A stretch of DNA of 64,000 nt from Bradyrhizobium sp. CB3481 (GTDB taxonomy: Bacteria > Pseudomonadota > Alphaproteobacteria > Rhizobiales > Xanthobacteraceae). Where the stretch lies: assembly GCF_029714305.1 (NCBI RefSeq), contig NZ_CP121647.1, positions 3,306,501 to 3,370,500 on the forward strand, given 5' to 3'. Under the pieces are notes generated by a model. It was not told the origin of the DNA and made no database searches. It saw nothing but the letters and a program-made list of their open reading frames with translations. The first letter of the stretch is position 1, and the number at the start of each line of letters is the position of its first letter. The translations under genes were made by a program, and so were the position numbers. Below are positions 1 to 8,107 of the stretch, piece by piece.

Positions 1-1
1 T

Positions 2-355
2 TCGGTAACGGGCCGGCTCGGCTACACCTGGGGCCCGGCGCTGCTCTATGCCAAGGGCGGTTACGCCTGGCGCGACGGCAACAATCTCGGCGTGACGGTG
101 GCCGGGGTGCCGCAGGGCTTCACGACCAACGGCAACCACAAGGACGGCTACACGGTCGGCGGCGGTCTTGAATACATGTTCGCCCCGAACTGGTCGGCCA
201 AGGCCGAGTACCAGTATTACAATTTCGGCGATACGACCTTCACCACCGGTCCCGCCGATATCGCCGGCCGCAGCTTCCGCAACGACGAGCACACGGCCAA
301 GGTCGGCGTGAACTACCGGTTCGGCTGGGGTGGTCCGGCCGTCGGCAAATATTGA
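2..355 (+). CDS. Outer-membrane beta-barrel protein, Omp25/31-like (3' part only)
   Basis: The reading frame is open from the window edge to a TGA at 353-355, so the 5' end of the gene lies outside. The visible 117 residues read as alternating amphipathic strands (TGRLGYTW, YAKGGYAW, YTVGGGLEYMF, AKAEYQYYNFGD) and end in VNYRFGWGG, the closing strand of rhizobial Omp25/Omp31-type porin-like proteins. These are small eight-stranded surface proteins of the outer membrane. A strong terminator follows 22 bases after the stop. The family is clear from strand pattern; the exact paralogue is not. The first ATG visible in frame (92) is internal and is not the true start. Confidence 0.85.
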   Translation, partial: SVTGRLGYTWGPALLYAKGGYAWRDGNNLGVTVAGVPQGFTTNGNHKDGYTVGGGLEYMFAPNWSAKAEYQYYNFGDTTFTTGPADIAGRSFRNDEHTAKVGVNYRFGWGGPAVGKY

Positions 356-377
356 TACGCTGCGTATCGACATGAAA

Positions 378-405
378 AAGGCCGGCGCTGCGCCGGCCTT
401 TTTTG
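378..405 (+). terminator. Rho-independent terminator of the Omp gene
   Basis: A perfect 10-bp stem (AAGGCCGGCG / CGCCGGCCTT) with a 3-nt loop is followed by a T-run, 22 bases past the stop codon of the upstream barrel gene. Confidence 0.9.
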
Positions 406-537
406 TTTCGGAGGTTTGTTGGATCGACGCGGCCGTGCCGGCAACTTTTTCGGCGCCTGCGAAAAAATTTTGCGCTGCATGCAACTTTTCGTCACGATCC
501 GATATTATGTTTCCGGCCGGCTGGTGGGACCACAAAC

Positions 538-777
538 ATGCGTGCTTTTGCGTTAGGGCTGATCATTTCCGCAGCGGCGTTTCCGTGCCTTGCTCAAACC
601 GTCCTGAAATCTGAACCGCTTATCCTTGCTCCCTACGAAGTCGCATTCGTGCAGGACCCCGCGTGCGGGGTCGGCAAGGTGCGCAAGGTGACCGGTGCGA
701 TCCGGGGACTGCAGCGGCGCAAGGCCTGTGTCACTCTGGCTTCGGAGCAGGCGTCGCTGGTCTCGGCGACGCCCTAG
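538..777 (+). CDS. Small secreted hypothetical protein (79 aa)
   Basis: The frame stays open upstream, but the ATG at 538 is preferred because it starts a clean signal peptide (MRAFALGLIISAAAFPCLAQ, cleavage after about residue 20). The mature part is about 59 residues with one basic stretch (IRGLQRRKACVTL) and two cysteines that could form a disulfide. Similar short periplasmic proteins are common in Bradyrhizobium; from memory it may belong to the DUF6719 group, which I could not check. Function unknown. It stands alone between a terminator and a convergent small gene. Confidence 0.6.
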   Translation: MRAFALGLIISAAAFPCLAQTVLKSEPLILAPYEVAFVQDPACGVGKVRKVTGAIRGLQRRKACVTLASEQASLVSATP

Positions 778-869
778 AAACGATTTACCGCCTCGGATGT
801 CGTCCCGGCAACGGGACCCATACGCCGAGAGGCGTGCTTTGTGCGCCGGCCTGCCGACGTCACTCCTTA

Positions 870-1124
870 TTATGATGCCAATTGCAATTCCGTCAGTGCT
901 TCGCGCTCGGCGTCGGCCTTGTTGCGGGCGGGGTCTTCATGCGGCTCGAGCTGGCATGGCTTGATCTCGTAATCGTGGTCCAGCACCGGATGGGGGCCAG
1001 TACTGTCTTCGCCGGAAACGACATCGACCACGAGGCCGCTCTTCTGGGCGATCTTCCAGACGTCGGCGGCGGTGGGATAGGCCTTGCTCAGCTTGGCATC
1101 GTTCGAGAACAGCGCGTAGGGCAT
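870..1124 (-). CDS. Conserved hypothetical protein, 84 aa
   Basis: Small acidic soluble protein starting MPYALFSNDAKLSKAY. The ATG (1124) has a GGAG ribosome-binding site about 7 bases upstream on the minus strand. No signal peptide or membrane segment is seen. The C-terminal third (DPARNKADAEREALTELQLAS) should form a charged helix. Proteins of this size and opening sequence are widespread in Bradyrhizobium, but I know of no function. It is convergent with the secreted protein at 538-777. Confidence 0.65.
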   Translation of the reverse strand: MPYALFSNDAKLSKAYPTAADVWKIAQKSGLVVDVVSGEDSTGPHPVLDHDYEIKPCQLEPHEDPARNKADAEREALTELQLAS

Positions 1125-1514
1125 TGCTAGCTCCGGTAAAAACGGTCAACGCGGAAGCGGGGTCCGGGTTTCCGCCATTCCAACGGCTGTTTCGGGAGCA
1201 AATTGGCTCGTTTCGGCCCATTTTCGTGGAGTCTCTGAGTCTTTAACGAGCCGTAAACGGCCGAAAAAAGAATCCCCGAGACTCGTCAGCCAGAATCGCC
1301 GGATGTTCCCGGCCATGAGAACGAGCCTTCATACCTCCGGCCAGTACGTTCACCTCAAGGTGACTGCATGCCTGCTGGTCGCCTGCGTGGCGAACGTGGC
1401 GCTGGTATGCGCCTGGCTCTAGCCCCGGTCGATTCTTTGGCCAATTGACGGCTGCCCCATTACGCTGGACTTGTAACGCCGAGAGCCGGCTAGCGGCCAG
1501 GGCAGGGGTAGGAA
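1125..1514. other. Intergenic region with one possible micro-gene
   Basis: This 390-base gap holds the upstream region of the minus-strand gene ending at 870 and, at 1315-1422, a 35-codon ORF listed separately. No RNA gene, repeat or terminator was recognised. Confidence 0.5.
1315..1422 (+). CDS. Possible single-span micro-protein, 35 aa
   Basis: An ATG at 1315 opens a 35-codon frame ending TAG at 1422. The N-terminal 15 residues are polar and the rest (VTACLLVACVANVALVCAWL) is one uninterrupted hydrophobic helix, so it would be a bitopic inner-membrane peptide. There is no convincing Shine-Dalgarno sequence. The only support is the sharp polar/hydrophobic split, so this is a tentative call. 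Confidence 0.3.
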   Translation: MRTSLHTSGQYVHLKVTACLLVACVANVALVCAWL

Positions 1515-1880
1515 ATGATCGAAACGCTGAAGCAGCGGGTCAACAACGATCCAGGCCTGGTCCGGCGCGGCCGCTACCTGACCACCAATTTCCTTCTCGA
1601 AGTCGGCGCAACACCCTGGATGATCTCAATCTTCGAGGGCCGTATCGTTTCGGTGACGCAAGGGCCCTTCGTGATGCCGTCGTCCTCCTTTGCGCTGCGG
1701 GCGTCGGAAGAGGAATGGGGGAAGTTCTGGAGCAGGCGCCCGCCGCCGGGCTCCAACGACCTGATGGCGCTGATCAAGCGGCGCACGCTGAAGGCCGAGG
1801 GCAATCTGCAGGTCTTCATGTCCCATCTGTGCTACTTCAAGGAAGCCCTTGCCAAGCTGCGCGAAGGAGCTGCCGCATGA
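1515..1880 (+). CDS. SCP2-like small protein (121 aa) coupled to a hydrolase
   Basis: Starts at ATG 1515 behind an AGGGGTAGG ribosome-binding region. The protein is soluble. The segment FLLEVGATPWMISIFEGRIV resembles the beta-sheet core of sterol-carrier-protein-2-type lipid-binding domains, although the family call is tentative. Its stop overlaps the start of the next gene (ATGA at 1877-1880), so the two are translationally coupled and probably act together. A plausible role is to bind or present a hydrophobic substrate to the hydrolase; that is inferred from coupling only. Confidence 0.7.
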   Translation: MIETLKQRVNNDPGLVRRGRYLTTNFLLEVGATPWMISIFEGRIVSVTQGPFVMPSSSFALRASEEEWGKFWSRRPPPGSNDLMALIKRRTLKAEGNLQVFMSHLCYFKEALAKLREGAAA

Positions 1881-2725
1881 GCGCGAGATTCGAGCCGGTT
1901 ACCGGCCGCTACATGCACCTTGATCTGTTCGGCCGGCCGCACCGGATCTACGTCGAGGAAGCCGGCGAGGGGACGCCGCTATTGTGCCTCCACACCGCGG
2001 GCAGCGACGGGCGGCAATATCGCGGCCTGATGAACGACCCGCGTGTCACAAAGGATCATCGTGTGATCGCCTTCGACATGCCCTGGCACGGCAAATCCTC
2101 GCCGCCGGCCGGCTGGCATGATGAGGAGTATCAACTCACCTCGGCGCACTACACGACCATGGTGCTGGAGATTTCGGCAGCCCTTGGCCTCGACAAACCG
2201 ATCCTGATCGGCTGTTCGATCGGCGGCCGCATCGCGCTGCATCTGGCGCTCGAACACCCGGAGCGATTTCGCGCCATCATCGGCCTGCAGGCCGGCGCGC
2301 ATGTCGATCCCTATTATGACCTCAACTTCCTGCATCGGGCGGACGTGCATGGCGGCGAAGTCTGTGGCGCCATCGTCTCCGGCCTTGTCGGCCCGGATGC
2401 GCCGGACAAGGAACGTTGGGAGACGCTGTGGCATTACATGCAGGGCGGTCCCGGCGTGTTCAAAGGCGATCTTTATTTCTACAAGCTGGACGGGGATATC
2501 CGCGACCGGGTCGCGCAGATCGATACGAGGCATTGCCCGCTCTATCTCCTGTCCGGCGAGTACGACTATTCCTGCACGCCGGAGGAAACGATGGATGTGG
2601 CAAGCAGCATTCCCGGCTGCCACGTCACCATCATGAAGGGGCTCGGCCACTTTCCGATGAGCGAAGACCCGCAGACGTTTCTGGCGTATCTGCTGCCGGT
2701 GCTGGAGAAGATTGGGAGGAATTAG
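1877..2725 (+). CDS. Alpha/beta-fold hydrolase (282 aa)
   Basis: Classic single-domain alpha/beta hydrolase. The nucleophile elbow GCSIG has Ser114. The catalytic His258 lies in GLGHFPMSEDP. Asp230 in SGEYDYSCTPE is the likely acid. The oxyanion region is LLCLHTAG. The start is the ATG that overlaps the stop of the SCP2-like gene; an upstream extension in the same frame would read through that gene and is rejected. Such enzymes hydrolyse esters, lactones or C-C bonds; the substrate cannot be told from sequence. It forms a two-gene operon with the upstream gene. Confidence 0.85.
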   Translation: MSARFEPVTGRYMHLDLFGRPHRIYVEEAGEGTPLLCLHTAGSDGRQYRGLMNDPRVTKDHRVIAFDMPWHGKSSPPAGWHDEEYQLTSAHYTTMVLEISAALGLDKPILIGCSIGGRIALHLALEHPERFRAIIGLQAGAHVDPYYDLNFLHRADVHGGEVCGAIVSGLVGPDAPDKERWETLWHYMQGGPGVFKGDLYFYKLDGDIRDRVAQIDTRHCPLYLLSGEYDYSCTPEETMDVASSIPGCHVTIMKGLGHFPMSEDPQTFLAYLLPVLEKIGRN

Positions 2726-2743
2726 CTTTGCGCGAAGCGAATG

Positions 2744-3184
2744 CTATTTACCCGGCCGCGTCGGTGGATGGCCTTCCCGGAGCGCCTCGTGGACTTTGGC
2801 CATGGTCGCGGTGCAATAGGCCTCGCGCTCGCGGTTGAAACGCTCCTGATGGGCACGGAAATTGGCAACCCGCGCCTTGATCTCGGATTGGAAATCGTCG
2901 CGCAGGTCGACACGTGGGAGCGGGGTTGGCCGCGATAGCTCCCGCGGCATTTCCGTTGATGCCGGGACAGGAGCAGGAGCGGTGGAAGTCGGCATCTTTT
3001 GCGCGAGCAGGGCGGCGATCTCGGCAAGCGGCGCGGGCTCGGCGGTCGATTCGGATGTCTCGATTGTCACGACTGCAGCCGAGGCCGTCATCGTTTTCAC
3101 GGCTTCCGGCGGCTTACCGGTTACCGATTGAACGAACGCCATCGTCTGCGCGATCAGGAGATCGCGTTCTCTCATCCATTTCAT
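2744..3184 (-). CDS. Conserved hypothetical protein, 146 aa
   Basis: Soluble protein with three parts: a short N-terminal helix (MKWMRERDLLIAQTMAFVQ), a Pro/Ala/Thr-rich low-complexity middle (about residues 50-90), and a charged helical C-terminus (IKARVANFRAHQERFNREREAY). The disordered middle suggests two interaction segments joined by a linker. No signal peptide. It is convergent with the hydrolase and only 18 bases separate the two stops. Function unknown. Confidence 0.6.
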   Translation of the reverse strand: MKWMRERDLLIAQTMAFVQSVTGKPPEAVKTMTASAAVVTIETSESTAEPAPLAEIAALLAQKMPTSTAPAPVPASTEMPRELSRPTPLPRVDLRDDFQSEIKARVANFRAHQERFNREREAYCTATMAKVHEALREGHPPTRPGK

Positions 3185-3335
3185 GGAAAAGCCCTCGGCC
3201 TAAATCCACTCCATCAAACGGCTTTTGTGGAATCAAGCCGTCGCGGAAGGAGCGGTGGATAAGTGCCGCGGTTTTGCGCGCAAGGTGACAAAACGGTGAC
3301 AGTCATGACCAGCAGCGTGCACTGGACGGCGGCTG

Positions 3336-3578
3336 TCAACGCTCGCGCGGATTCGGGTTCAGGACAAAGGGCGCGCCGATCACACGCACGGGCGGCTGGT
3401 CCGCGACATATATGATCCGCTTGTCCGCACCCTCGGTGCGCACGCTCGACCGGTCGGCGAGCCGGACCTGTTTGGTATCGTCAAATCCCAACAGGCTGGC
3501 GCCGCCTGCAACGGTCACGCTGATGAAGGTGACCACGGCGAGCAGAACCATATTGCAGTTTTCTTCGCGAATTCGCAT
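3336..3578 (-). CDS. Small membrane-anchored hypothetical protein (80 aa)
   Basis: The chosen start MRIREENCNMVLLAVV (3578) places a single hydrophobic segment (MVLLAVVTFISVTVAGGASLL) at residues 9-30. It is followed by a polar domain ending PFVLNPNPRER. A longer form starting at 3620 would add 14 residues. The hydrophobic segment could be an uncleaved signal anchor. Function unknown and the start is uncertain. Confidence 0.45.
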   Translation of the reverse strand: MRIREENCNMVLLAVVTFISVTVAGGASLLGFDDTKQVRLADRSSVRTEGADKRIIYVADQPPVRVIGAPFVLNPNPRER

Positions 3579-3933
3579 GCGAGGAAAACGGGCCAGGGAA
3601 GGGATGGTTCCAGCCGGCAAAGCCGCGTCCGTCGGGTCACGCGTGGACGGCCATCAGGACAAAACAGGCAAGACTTTTCAAGCGAGCGTCACCGGTGAGG
3701 CGACATCACGTCATGCATGTGATGATGAAGGACATATGACGGTCTGCCATTCAGACCACGCCCGGTTGTATCGAAGGGGAGAGTGAGGGCAGCCGCGCGC
3801 GACAACAGAGTTGTACCAGGGCATACTGCTCACATCGCATGGCAGGAATGTCGTGCAGGACACGACAAGTTGTGCGCGCCAAGATTGAATCTGTCGTAGA
3901 CAGCTGCCGCAATCAATTAAGCTGCGCCGGTAA
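3579..3933. other. Intergenic region with a 7-bp inverted repeat near its right end
   Basis: Between two divergent genes. Apart from the operator-like repeat at 3849-3867 nothing coding or structural stands out. Confidence 0.5.
3849..3867. promoter_or_regulatory. Operator-like inverted repeat
   Basis: TGTCGTG - CAGGA - CACGACA is a perfect 7-bp inverted repeat with a 5-base spacer, 67 bases upstream of the hydrolase start at 3934. Its size suits a dimeric repressor. The MarR gene just downstream of that hydrolase is a possible ligand; this is inference. Confidence 0.45.
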
Positions 3934-5037
3934 ATGAAAATTCCCCTTGATCCGAAGAGCCAGATTCAATGGCCGGTCGGTGAAGAGTTCTCGCCCGAAT
4001 TTCAGAGGCTGCTCGGCGCGGCCCAGGAAGGCGGCTCGATGGTCGCCGAATGCCTCCTTGTCGCCGGCCGATTAGACCCGGCCGACTACGCCGATTCCTG
4101 GCATCGGGAATGGACAGGGATCGCCGATCGTAGTCGCGAGCGCGCCGATGCAGCCTTCGCGCGCGGCCACGTGCCAACGGCCCAGGGCAACTGGCTTCGC
4201 GCCATCAACTATTATCAGGCGTCGATGTTCGCGTTGGACGACGGCGAGAAGCGGAAGGCGGCGCTCGAAGCGATGCGCGCCTGTGCTCGCCGGCATATCG
4301 CGCATTTGGCGCCGGCGGGCGAAGTGGTGGAGATTCCCTGGCAGGAACGGCGCGCCCTGGAGGGTTACTTCCTTCCCGCCAGCAGCTCCGGTCGGACCCC
4401 TGTGATCGTGTGCATGGGCGATCCCGGACATTACAAGGAAGAATATCTCTTCAAGGTGGCGCGTCACGCCCGCGAGCGCGGCCTGTCCTTGCTGGCCGTG
4501 GATCTCCTCGGCTCTGCGACGGACAGCGAATTCGGCGAGATGATCGGTCGTCCCGGTTTGGAAACGTCGGTCAGTTCGGTGGTGGACTACCTGACGACGC
4601 GGGATGATGTCGACGAGCGGCGGATCGCCGTGCTCGGCGATGGCGCTGGATCGTCCTTCGTGGCGCGGGGCGTCGCACTCGAGAGCCGCTTTGCCGCGGT
4701 GGTCTGCGACGGCGGGATCTGGGACATGCACGAGCACGCCTTCCTGATGAATCGTCTCTCGCCAGCCGGGACGGAAGGCGGGGGATTCGAACGGAGGTGG
4801 CCCGTGCGCCGCTTCCATTGCCCGGTTCTGGTCACCATGGGCGGGCAGGGCTGGCTGGAAAGCGGCATGGTCGCCGATCTGTTCGAGCGGCTGAGGGCTC
4901 GTCACCCCGGAATTTCGTTGAAGATTTTCGAAAGCTCGGAAACGGCCGCAGCCCAGGGCCATTGCGACAACCCAACGCTGGCCAATGAATTCATCTTCGA
5001 CTGGCTCGCCGATCGCCTCGAAGCGGTGCCAGCCTGA
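3934..5037 (+). CDS. Alpha/beta hydrolase superfamily protein lacking the GxSxG serine (367 aa)
   Basis: The N-terminal ~130 residues form a helical region (SWHREWTGIADRSRERAD, NWLRAINYYQAS), as in the dienelactone/2,6-dihydropseudooxynicotine hydrolase branch. A standard alpha/beta core follows, with VIVCMGDPGHYKEEY at the oxyanion strand and LSLLAVDLLG as a core strand. The nucleophile elbow reads VLGDGAGSSF, so the expected serine of GxSxG is Gly237. The likely catalytic His343 (QGHCDN) is present. Either the protein is non-hydrolytic or Ser240/241 substitutes. The MarR gene follows convergently 13 bases away. Substrate unknown. Confidence 0.75.
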   Translation: MKIPLDPKSQIQWPVGEEFSPEFQRLLGAAQEGGSMVAECLLVAGRLDPADYADSWHREWTGIADRSRERADAAFARGHVPTAQGNWLRAINYYQASMFALDDGEKRKAALEAMRACARRHIAHLAPAGEVVEIPWQERRALEGYFLPASSSGRTPVIVCMGDPGHYKEEYLFKVARHARERGLSLLAVDLLGSATDSEFGEMIGRPGLETSVSSVVDYLTTRDDVDERRIAVLGDGAGSSFVARGVALESRFAAVVCDGGIWDMHEHAFLMNRLSPAGTEGGGFERRWPVRRFHCPVLVTMGGQGWLESGMVADLFERLRARHPGISLKIFESSETAAAQGHCDNPTLANEFIFDWLADRLEAVPA

Positions 5038-5050
5038 CGTGCCAGACGAA

Positions 5051-5590
5051 TCAGAGGCCCATCTCGACCTTCAGGCAGGCCTTCTCAAGCCGGCTCTTGA
5101 GCGAGGCGAGCTTGTTGGTGAACTCGCTGAGCTCGCGTTCGCTAAATTCGCCGAAAATGAAATTGTTCAGCTCCTCCTGCTGAGAAGCCAGACCGGCGAT
5201 GTACTTATATGTCTTGTCCGTCAGAGACATCTGCACGACACGGGCATCGTCGTCCGAGGTCTTCCGCCGCATGAAGCCCTTCTTCTCCAGCATTTTCGAC
5301 TGGGTGGTCACGAATGACGGGTCGACATGAAGCATCTTTGACACGGCCTTCACGGAGACACCTTCGCCCTGGTCCAGATCAGCCAGGGCCATCAGAATCA
5401 TCCATTGCGGCCCGCTGACGCCGAGCGTCTTCGCCCAGAAGTAGCGAATCTCCTGAAGGTGCACGTTGATGGCGGCGATCTCCCAGGCGAACTGCCGGGC
5501 AATATCGTGATTCTTTCCGCCGGCCTCATGCGGCCCTCCGCGCTTGGCGCGGCTCGGCGAGTCCATTCCCTTGCGGGGTTCCTGTCCCAT
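5051..5590 (-). CDS. MarR-family transcriptional regulator (179 aa)
   Basis: Winged-helix repressor of the MarR type. The N-terminal dimer helix is followed by the DNA-binding core: VSGPQWMILMAL, then VSVKAVSKMLHVDPSFVTTQ as the helix-turn-helix, then a wing with DDDARVVQMSLTDKTYK. The C-terminal helices (LNNFIFGEFSERELSEF) complete the dimer. The first ~20 residues are basic and loose, so the true start may be Met9. Such proteins sense aromatic or phenolic ligands and usually control an adjacent enzyme; the hydrolase ending at 5037 is the obvious candidate. Confidence 0.9.
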   Translation of the reverse strand: MGQEPRKGMDSPSRAKRGGPHEAGGKNHDIARQFAWEIAAINVHLQEIRYFWAKTLGVSGPQWMILMALADLDQGEGVSVKAVSKMLHVDPSFVTTQSKMLEKKGFMRRKTSDDDARVVQMSLTDKTYKYIAGLASQQEELNNFIFGEFSERELSEFTNKLASLKSRLEKACLKVEMGL

Positions 5591-5804
5591 GTCGCCTTCT
5601 TGTTCAGGCCTGCCCGAAGCAGCTTAGCTGATTTAATAACAAATCCATCCTGTTGGGGAGAGTTCGCGCGCGTTTTCGAAAGAAATTGCGCCTGGGGCTG
5701 TGTGGCGCCGGCGACACAGTCGGTCCGCGTCGATATAGCTGAGTTCATAAAGTATTTTGATTAAGTAAATTGCGCATGCATAGTTCTGAGGACGGTCAGG
5801 GGGG
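5591..5804. other. Divergent spacer between marR-type gene and porin leader
   Basis: Non-coding. It carries an AT-rich imperfect palindrome at 5630-5645 (GATTT-AATAAC-AAATC) just upstream of the MarR start, a candidate autoregulatory site, and a GACGGTC/GACCGTC inverted repeat (about 5790-5815) at the start of the porin leader. Confidence 0.4.
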
Positions 5805-5972
5805 TCCTCGACCGTCCCGTTTTGGTGGTTCGCTCAAGTCCCTCGCGTTCCTGCGGGTGTGTCCGAAGACGCGAAACGACTGGGCGGTTTTCGAAAGGCG
5901 AGGGTGGATCTTCCTCTGGGGGAACAGCCACGGCTCCGCCCTCGCCTTGTTAGAGCAACTTGGAGGTTTAAC
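5805..5972 (+). promoter_or_regulatory. Conserved 5' leader of porin 1
   Basis: This stretch closely matches 25305-25472 in front of the second porin, at exactly the same distance (19,500 bases offset) from each start codon. The best-conserved part (5813-5875) contains TCGCGT (5843-5848) that can pair with ACGCGA (5869-5874). In the other copy the pairing survives as a G-U change. The end carries the ribosome-binding site TTGGAGG (5960-5966) six bases before ATG. Confidence 0.6.
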
Positions 5973-7526
5973 ATGAACTTGATCAAGAGCCTTGTTCTCG
6001 GCTCAGCGGCGGGCCTCGTCGCGCTGAGCGGAGCGCAGGCTGCCGATCTTCCCGTCAAGGCCAAGGCGGTGGAATACGTCAGGGTCTGCTCCCTGTACGG
6101 CGCGGGCTTCTTCTACATCCCGGGCACCGATACCTGCATCAAGCTGGGCGGTTATCTGCGCGTCGACACCACGTTCAACGGCGGCGTCTACGGCAGCCCG
6201 GCATGGAACGGCGATATCGGCCAGGGCAACCGCTACCGCGACTACTTCTCGGCCCGTTCGCGTCTTGCGCTGACGGTCGATACCCGTACAGCCACTGAAT
6301 ACGGCGTTGTCCGCACCTTCGGTCAGGCCAACATCCAGTTCACCACGCTCGGCAACAACACCTTCAATCCGAACTCGCTGGCGACCAACCTCGGCAACAA
6401 TGCCAACCTGCTCGACTCCGCGGGCTCCGGCTACGTCGCCGTCGACCAGATCTTCCTGCAGTTCGCTGGCTTCACCTTCGGTAAGTCGGTTTCGGCCTTT
6501 GCCACGCCGTGGAACGGCTATCCGGGCAACAACAACTCGAACCTGATGGGCGGTCACGACAGCGTCACGGGTGTGAACAACATCCAGTACACCGCCCAGT
6601 TCGGCAACGGCGTGTCGGGCACCATCGGTCTGGATGAGCCGACCGTGTACAACCGCACCTCGCTGCTGAACCTCAGCGTGCCCGGTGGTTTTGCTACGGC
6701 TGGCGCTCAGTCCTACGGTGGCGTGCATGCTCCCGACATCGTCGGCAACATCCGCGTCGATCAGGCCTGGGGTCTGTTCCAGGTGTCGGGTATGGCGCAC
6801 CTCGTGAACGCTTCCTACAACGTCCTCGGCGCCGGCGGCGTTCCGACGGCTCTGTCGGAAATCAACGGCCACCCCGAAGACAAGTGGGGCGGTGCTGTGA
6901 TGGCCGCGTTGCAGATCAAGAACCTGCCGACCGGCGCGGGCGACGACATCAAGATCGACGCCACCTACGCCAAGGGCGCCACCAAGCAGGTGGTCTCCAC
7001 GAGCGGCGCTTCGCCGAGCTTCGTGATGTTCGGTGATACCGGCCGCGCTGGTGCTTACCAGAGCGTCGGCTTCGGCCAGACAGCTGACGGTGTATTCCTG
7101 CCTGGTGCCACCGATGGCATCAAGCTGGTCGATGCCTGGGGTATCCGTGGTGCGTTCAACCACAACTGGGATCCCTACTGGTCGACCAGCCTCTGGGGCA
7201 GCTACGGTCAGGTGCGTTACGGCGGCAGCGCTCTGGATATCACCTCGGCAAGGGGTGCCTGGTGCGCCAACTACGTCGCTGGCAAGGCCGTGTCTGCAGA
7301 TTTCTCGTGCAACCCGGACTTCAACTTTGCCCAGGTCGGTCTGACCACCCGCTGGACTCCCGTCAAGAACCTGACGTTCTCGGCCGAAGTCGGTGCGTTC
7401 TTCCTCGACCAGAAGATGAACGGTGCGGCCACCCTGGCGGCCACGGCTCCCAAGCCGTCCACCGTTTACGAGTTCAAGGACCAGAGCACTGTGTTCCTGA
7501 ACGTTCGCGCCCAGCGCAACTTCTGA
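5973..7526 (+). CDS. Porin, Porin_2 family (517 aa)
   Basis: The ATG at 5973 follows TTGGAGGTTTAAC and opens a clean signal peptide (MNLIKSLVLGSAAGLVALSGAQA, then ADLPVKAKAVEYV), the hallmark of rhizobial/Bradyrhizobium major porins. The N-terminal VRVCSLYGAGFFYIPGTDTCIKLGGYLR contains the conserved disulfide-forming cysteines. The body is a 16-strand-type barrel ending FLNVRAQRNF with the terminal Phe recognised by BAM. It forms trimers for general diffusion across the outer membrane. An in-frame GTG at 5859 would add 38 residues but bypasses the signal peptide. It is a near-identical paralogue of 25473-27029. Confidence 0.95.
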   Translation: MNLIKSLVLGSAAGLVALSGAQAADLPVKAKAVEYVRVCSLYGAGFFYIPGTDTCIKLGGYLRVDTTFNGGVYGSPAWNGDIGQGNRYRDYFSARSRLALTVDTRTATEYGVVRTFGQANIQFTTLGNNTFNPNSLATNLGNNANLLDSAGSGYVAVDQIFLQFAGFTFGKSVSAFATPWNGYPGNNNSNLMGGHDSVTGVNNIQYTAQFGNGVSGTIGLDEPTVYNRTSLLNLSVPGGFATAGAQSYGGVHAPDIVGNIRVDQAWGLFQVSGMAHLVNASYNVLGAGGVPTALSEINGHPEDKWGGAVMAALQIKNLPTGAGDDIKIDATYAKGATKQVVSTSGASPSFVMFGDTGRAGAYQSVGFGQTADGVFLPGATDGIKLVDAWGIRGAFNHNWDPYWSTSLWGSYGQVRYGGSALDITSARGAWCANYVAGKAVSADFSCNPDFNFAQVGLTTRWTPVKNLTFSAEVGAFFLDQKMNGAATLAATAPKPSTVYEFKDQSTVFLNVRAQRNF

Positions 7527-7556
7527 TCCGATCGTCAGATCGCGCTACGACAACGA

Positions 7557-7588
7557 CCCCAGCGGGAAGCCGCTGGGGTTATTTTTTT
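7557..7588 (+). terminator. Rho-independent terminator of porin 1
   Basis: A perfect 9-bp stem CCCCAGCGG / CCGCTGGGG with loop GAAG is followed by a run of seven T, 31 bases after the porin stop. Confidence 0.9.
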
Positions 7589-8032
7589 GATGCGCGGCCT
7601 TGGCGCGCAGCTTTGCGGAAATAGATCGTGCATGGCGCCGTCATGCGATCACGGATGACAAACGATCACGGATGACAAACGCTTGAAGCGTTCAAAAAAT
7701 CAAAAAATATGATTTACTCATGTAATTGCATAATCTAATGTGCTTTCAGGGTAGCCAATGAAATTCCTTGGCCGCCTTCTGATAAACCTCCGAAACCTCC
7801 GGCAATGCCCTGCCGGAGGTTTTAACTTTCGGGAACAACCGTTTCCTTGTTCCGGCGTTGCCGTCCGGATCCTGTGAACGTCGGCGGGAAGGTACGCGTC
7901 AGGAAGTTTTCCCGCGGCGCAGGTATCGGCCGTGGGTTCTGGCCCTTTGCGAACAAGTCTGGTATTTGAGCCGCCAAAAGTCGGCCTCATGCGGCGGAAA
8001 TGTCCGCCGCGCATAGACGCTTTAAAACATTA
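7589..8032. other. Gene-free stretch before tRNA-Thr
   Basis: No supportable gene. It contains a 17-bp exact tandem duplication (7647-7680). The open frames here have no ribosome-binding site and no family resemblance. Confidence 0.5.
7647..7680. repeat. 17-bp tandem duplication
   Basis: The unit GATCACGGATGACAAAC occurs twice in direct succession, a simple replication-slippage type repeat. Confidence 0.85.
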
Positions 8033-8107
8033 GCCGGTTTAGCTCAGCGGTAGAGCAGCGGTTTTGTAAACCGAAGGTCGGGAGTTCAATCCTCTCAACC
8101 GGCACCA
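8033..8107 (+). tRNA. tRNA-Thr (anticodon TGT), CCA encoded
   Basis: Full cloverleaf: acceptor GCCGGTT/AACCGGC, D-stem GCTC/GAGC, anticodon loop TTTGTAA with TGT at the centre, T-arm GGGAG-TTCAATC-CTCTC, discriminator A and genomic CCA at 8105-8107. Confidence 0.96.

Noticed and set aside
5859..5972. N-terminal extension of porin 1 from GTG 5859 (and porin 2 from GTG 25359)
   Set aside because: It would bury the signal peptide 38 residues inside, and a strong TTGGAGG precedes the internal ATG in both.
7718..8014. 98-codon minus-strand frame upstream of tRNA-Thr
   Set aside because: No ribosome-binding site, basic random-looking composition, no family.
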